Assembly (NCBI GenBank): GCA_964462295.1 | Contig: CAYWXH010000040.1 | Location: 1-13,051, forward strand | Source of the DNA: JALVIU01 sp964462295 | GTDB taxonomy: Bacteria; Atribacterota; JALVIU01 | Length of the DNA stretch: 13,051 nt | Reading direction: 5' to 3' | In this document: one piece after another, positions 13,026 to 13,051 of the stretch | Layout of the letters: each line of letters opens with the position of its first letter | Position numbering within the stretch: position 1 is the first letter of the stretch | Notes under the pieces: model-generated | What the model saw: the letters and a program-made list of their open reading frames with translations, nothing else | Database searches by the model: none | What the model was told of the DNA's origin: nothing | Program-made: the position numbers and the translations under genes

Positions 13026-13051
13026 TCTCTGCTGCTTGGAATCTGTAGATT

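Noticed and set aside
13018..13051. Another copy of the palindromic repeat at the right edge
   Set aside because: GGCAATCTC and the small AATCT-GT-AGATT palindrome are suggestive, but the diagnostic CATTGCGAG end is not in the window, and part of this sequence is already explained as a -35 element.
1..13051. tRNA or rRNA genes
   Set aside because: I found no cloverleaf with a TTCGA-type T-loop block and CCA-end context, and no rRNA-like conserved sequence on either strand.

Overview
This is a low-GC bacterial chromosome segment, most likely from an anaerobic and probably thermophilic organism. The bacterial signs are TTGACA/TATAAT-type promoters, strong GGAGG ribosome binding sites, a structured cis-regulatory RNA leader and tight operons. 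The thermophile and anaerobe signs are inference: a tungsten-type aldehyde ferredoxin oxidoreductase (AOR), arginine codons dominated by AGA/AGG, many ATA codons, and short 5' UTRs. I cannot name the phylum. The sugar-binding protein has a cleavable signal peptide without a lipobox cysteine, which fits a diderm or Thermotoga-like cell better than a typical monoderm.

Layout. Positions 1-330 hold imperfect inverted repeats of the 'CGTCATTGCGAG...GGCAATCT' type. A degenerate copy forms the 3' end of a small signal-peptide ORF (291-473, minus). A divergent gene for an AIM24/TIGR00266-family protein follows (609-1280, plus). From 1302 to 7852 everything is on the minus strand. In transcription order it reads: AOR (7852-6047) with its own promoter, structured leader RNA and intrinsic terminator; a CorA-type divalent cation channel (5924-4989); then a tightly packed run of moaD-like sulfur carrier, radical SAM/SPASM protein, nucleotide-sugar 6-dehydrogenase and UDP-glucuronate-epimerase-like protein (4950-1302). 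Next, on the plus strand, is a three-gene CUT1-type sugar ABC importer without an ATPase (8139-11204). It meets, with no gap, a minus-strand operon of a stand-alone threonyl-tRNA synthetase editing domain and argininosuccinate lyase (12974-11205).

How the genes work together. AOR, MoaD-like protein and radical SAM/SPASM protein form a recognisable tungsten-pterin enzyme and maturation set. The most informative non-coding element is the roughly 100-nt leader of the AOR gene. It has an 8-bp closing helix, a GAAA-capped hairpin and sequences matching both halves of the classical 11-nt GAAA-tetraloop receptor, all of which suggest a Moco/Tuco-type riboswitch. The 5' strand of its closing helix is also complementary over 9 bases to the AOR ribosome binding site. 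This implies a translational ON switch in which a folded aptamer frees the RBS. The two nucleotide-sugar genes share the maturation genes' transcript and are translationally coupled to them, although their job (making an acidic sugar for surface polysaccharide) looks unrelated.

The rest is ordinary metabolism with a few points of interest: a stem-loop between binding protein and permease, zero-gap convergent genes, and a divergent editing domain that seems to lack a lysine found in the archaeal enzyme. All family assignments are from sequence recognition without database searches.
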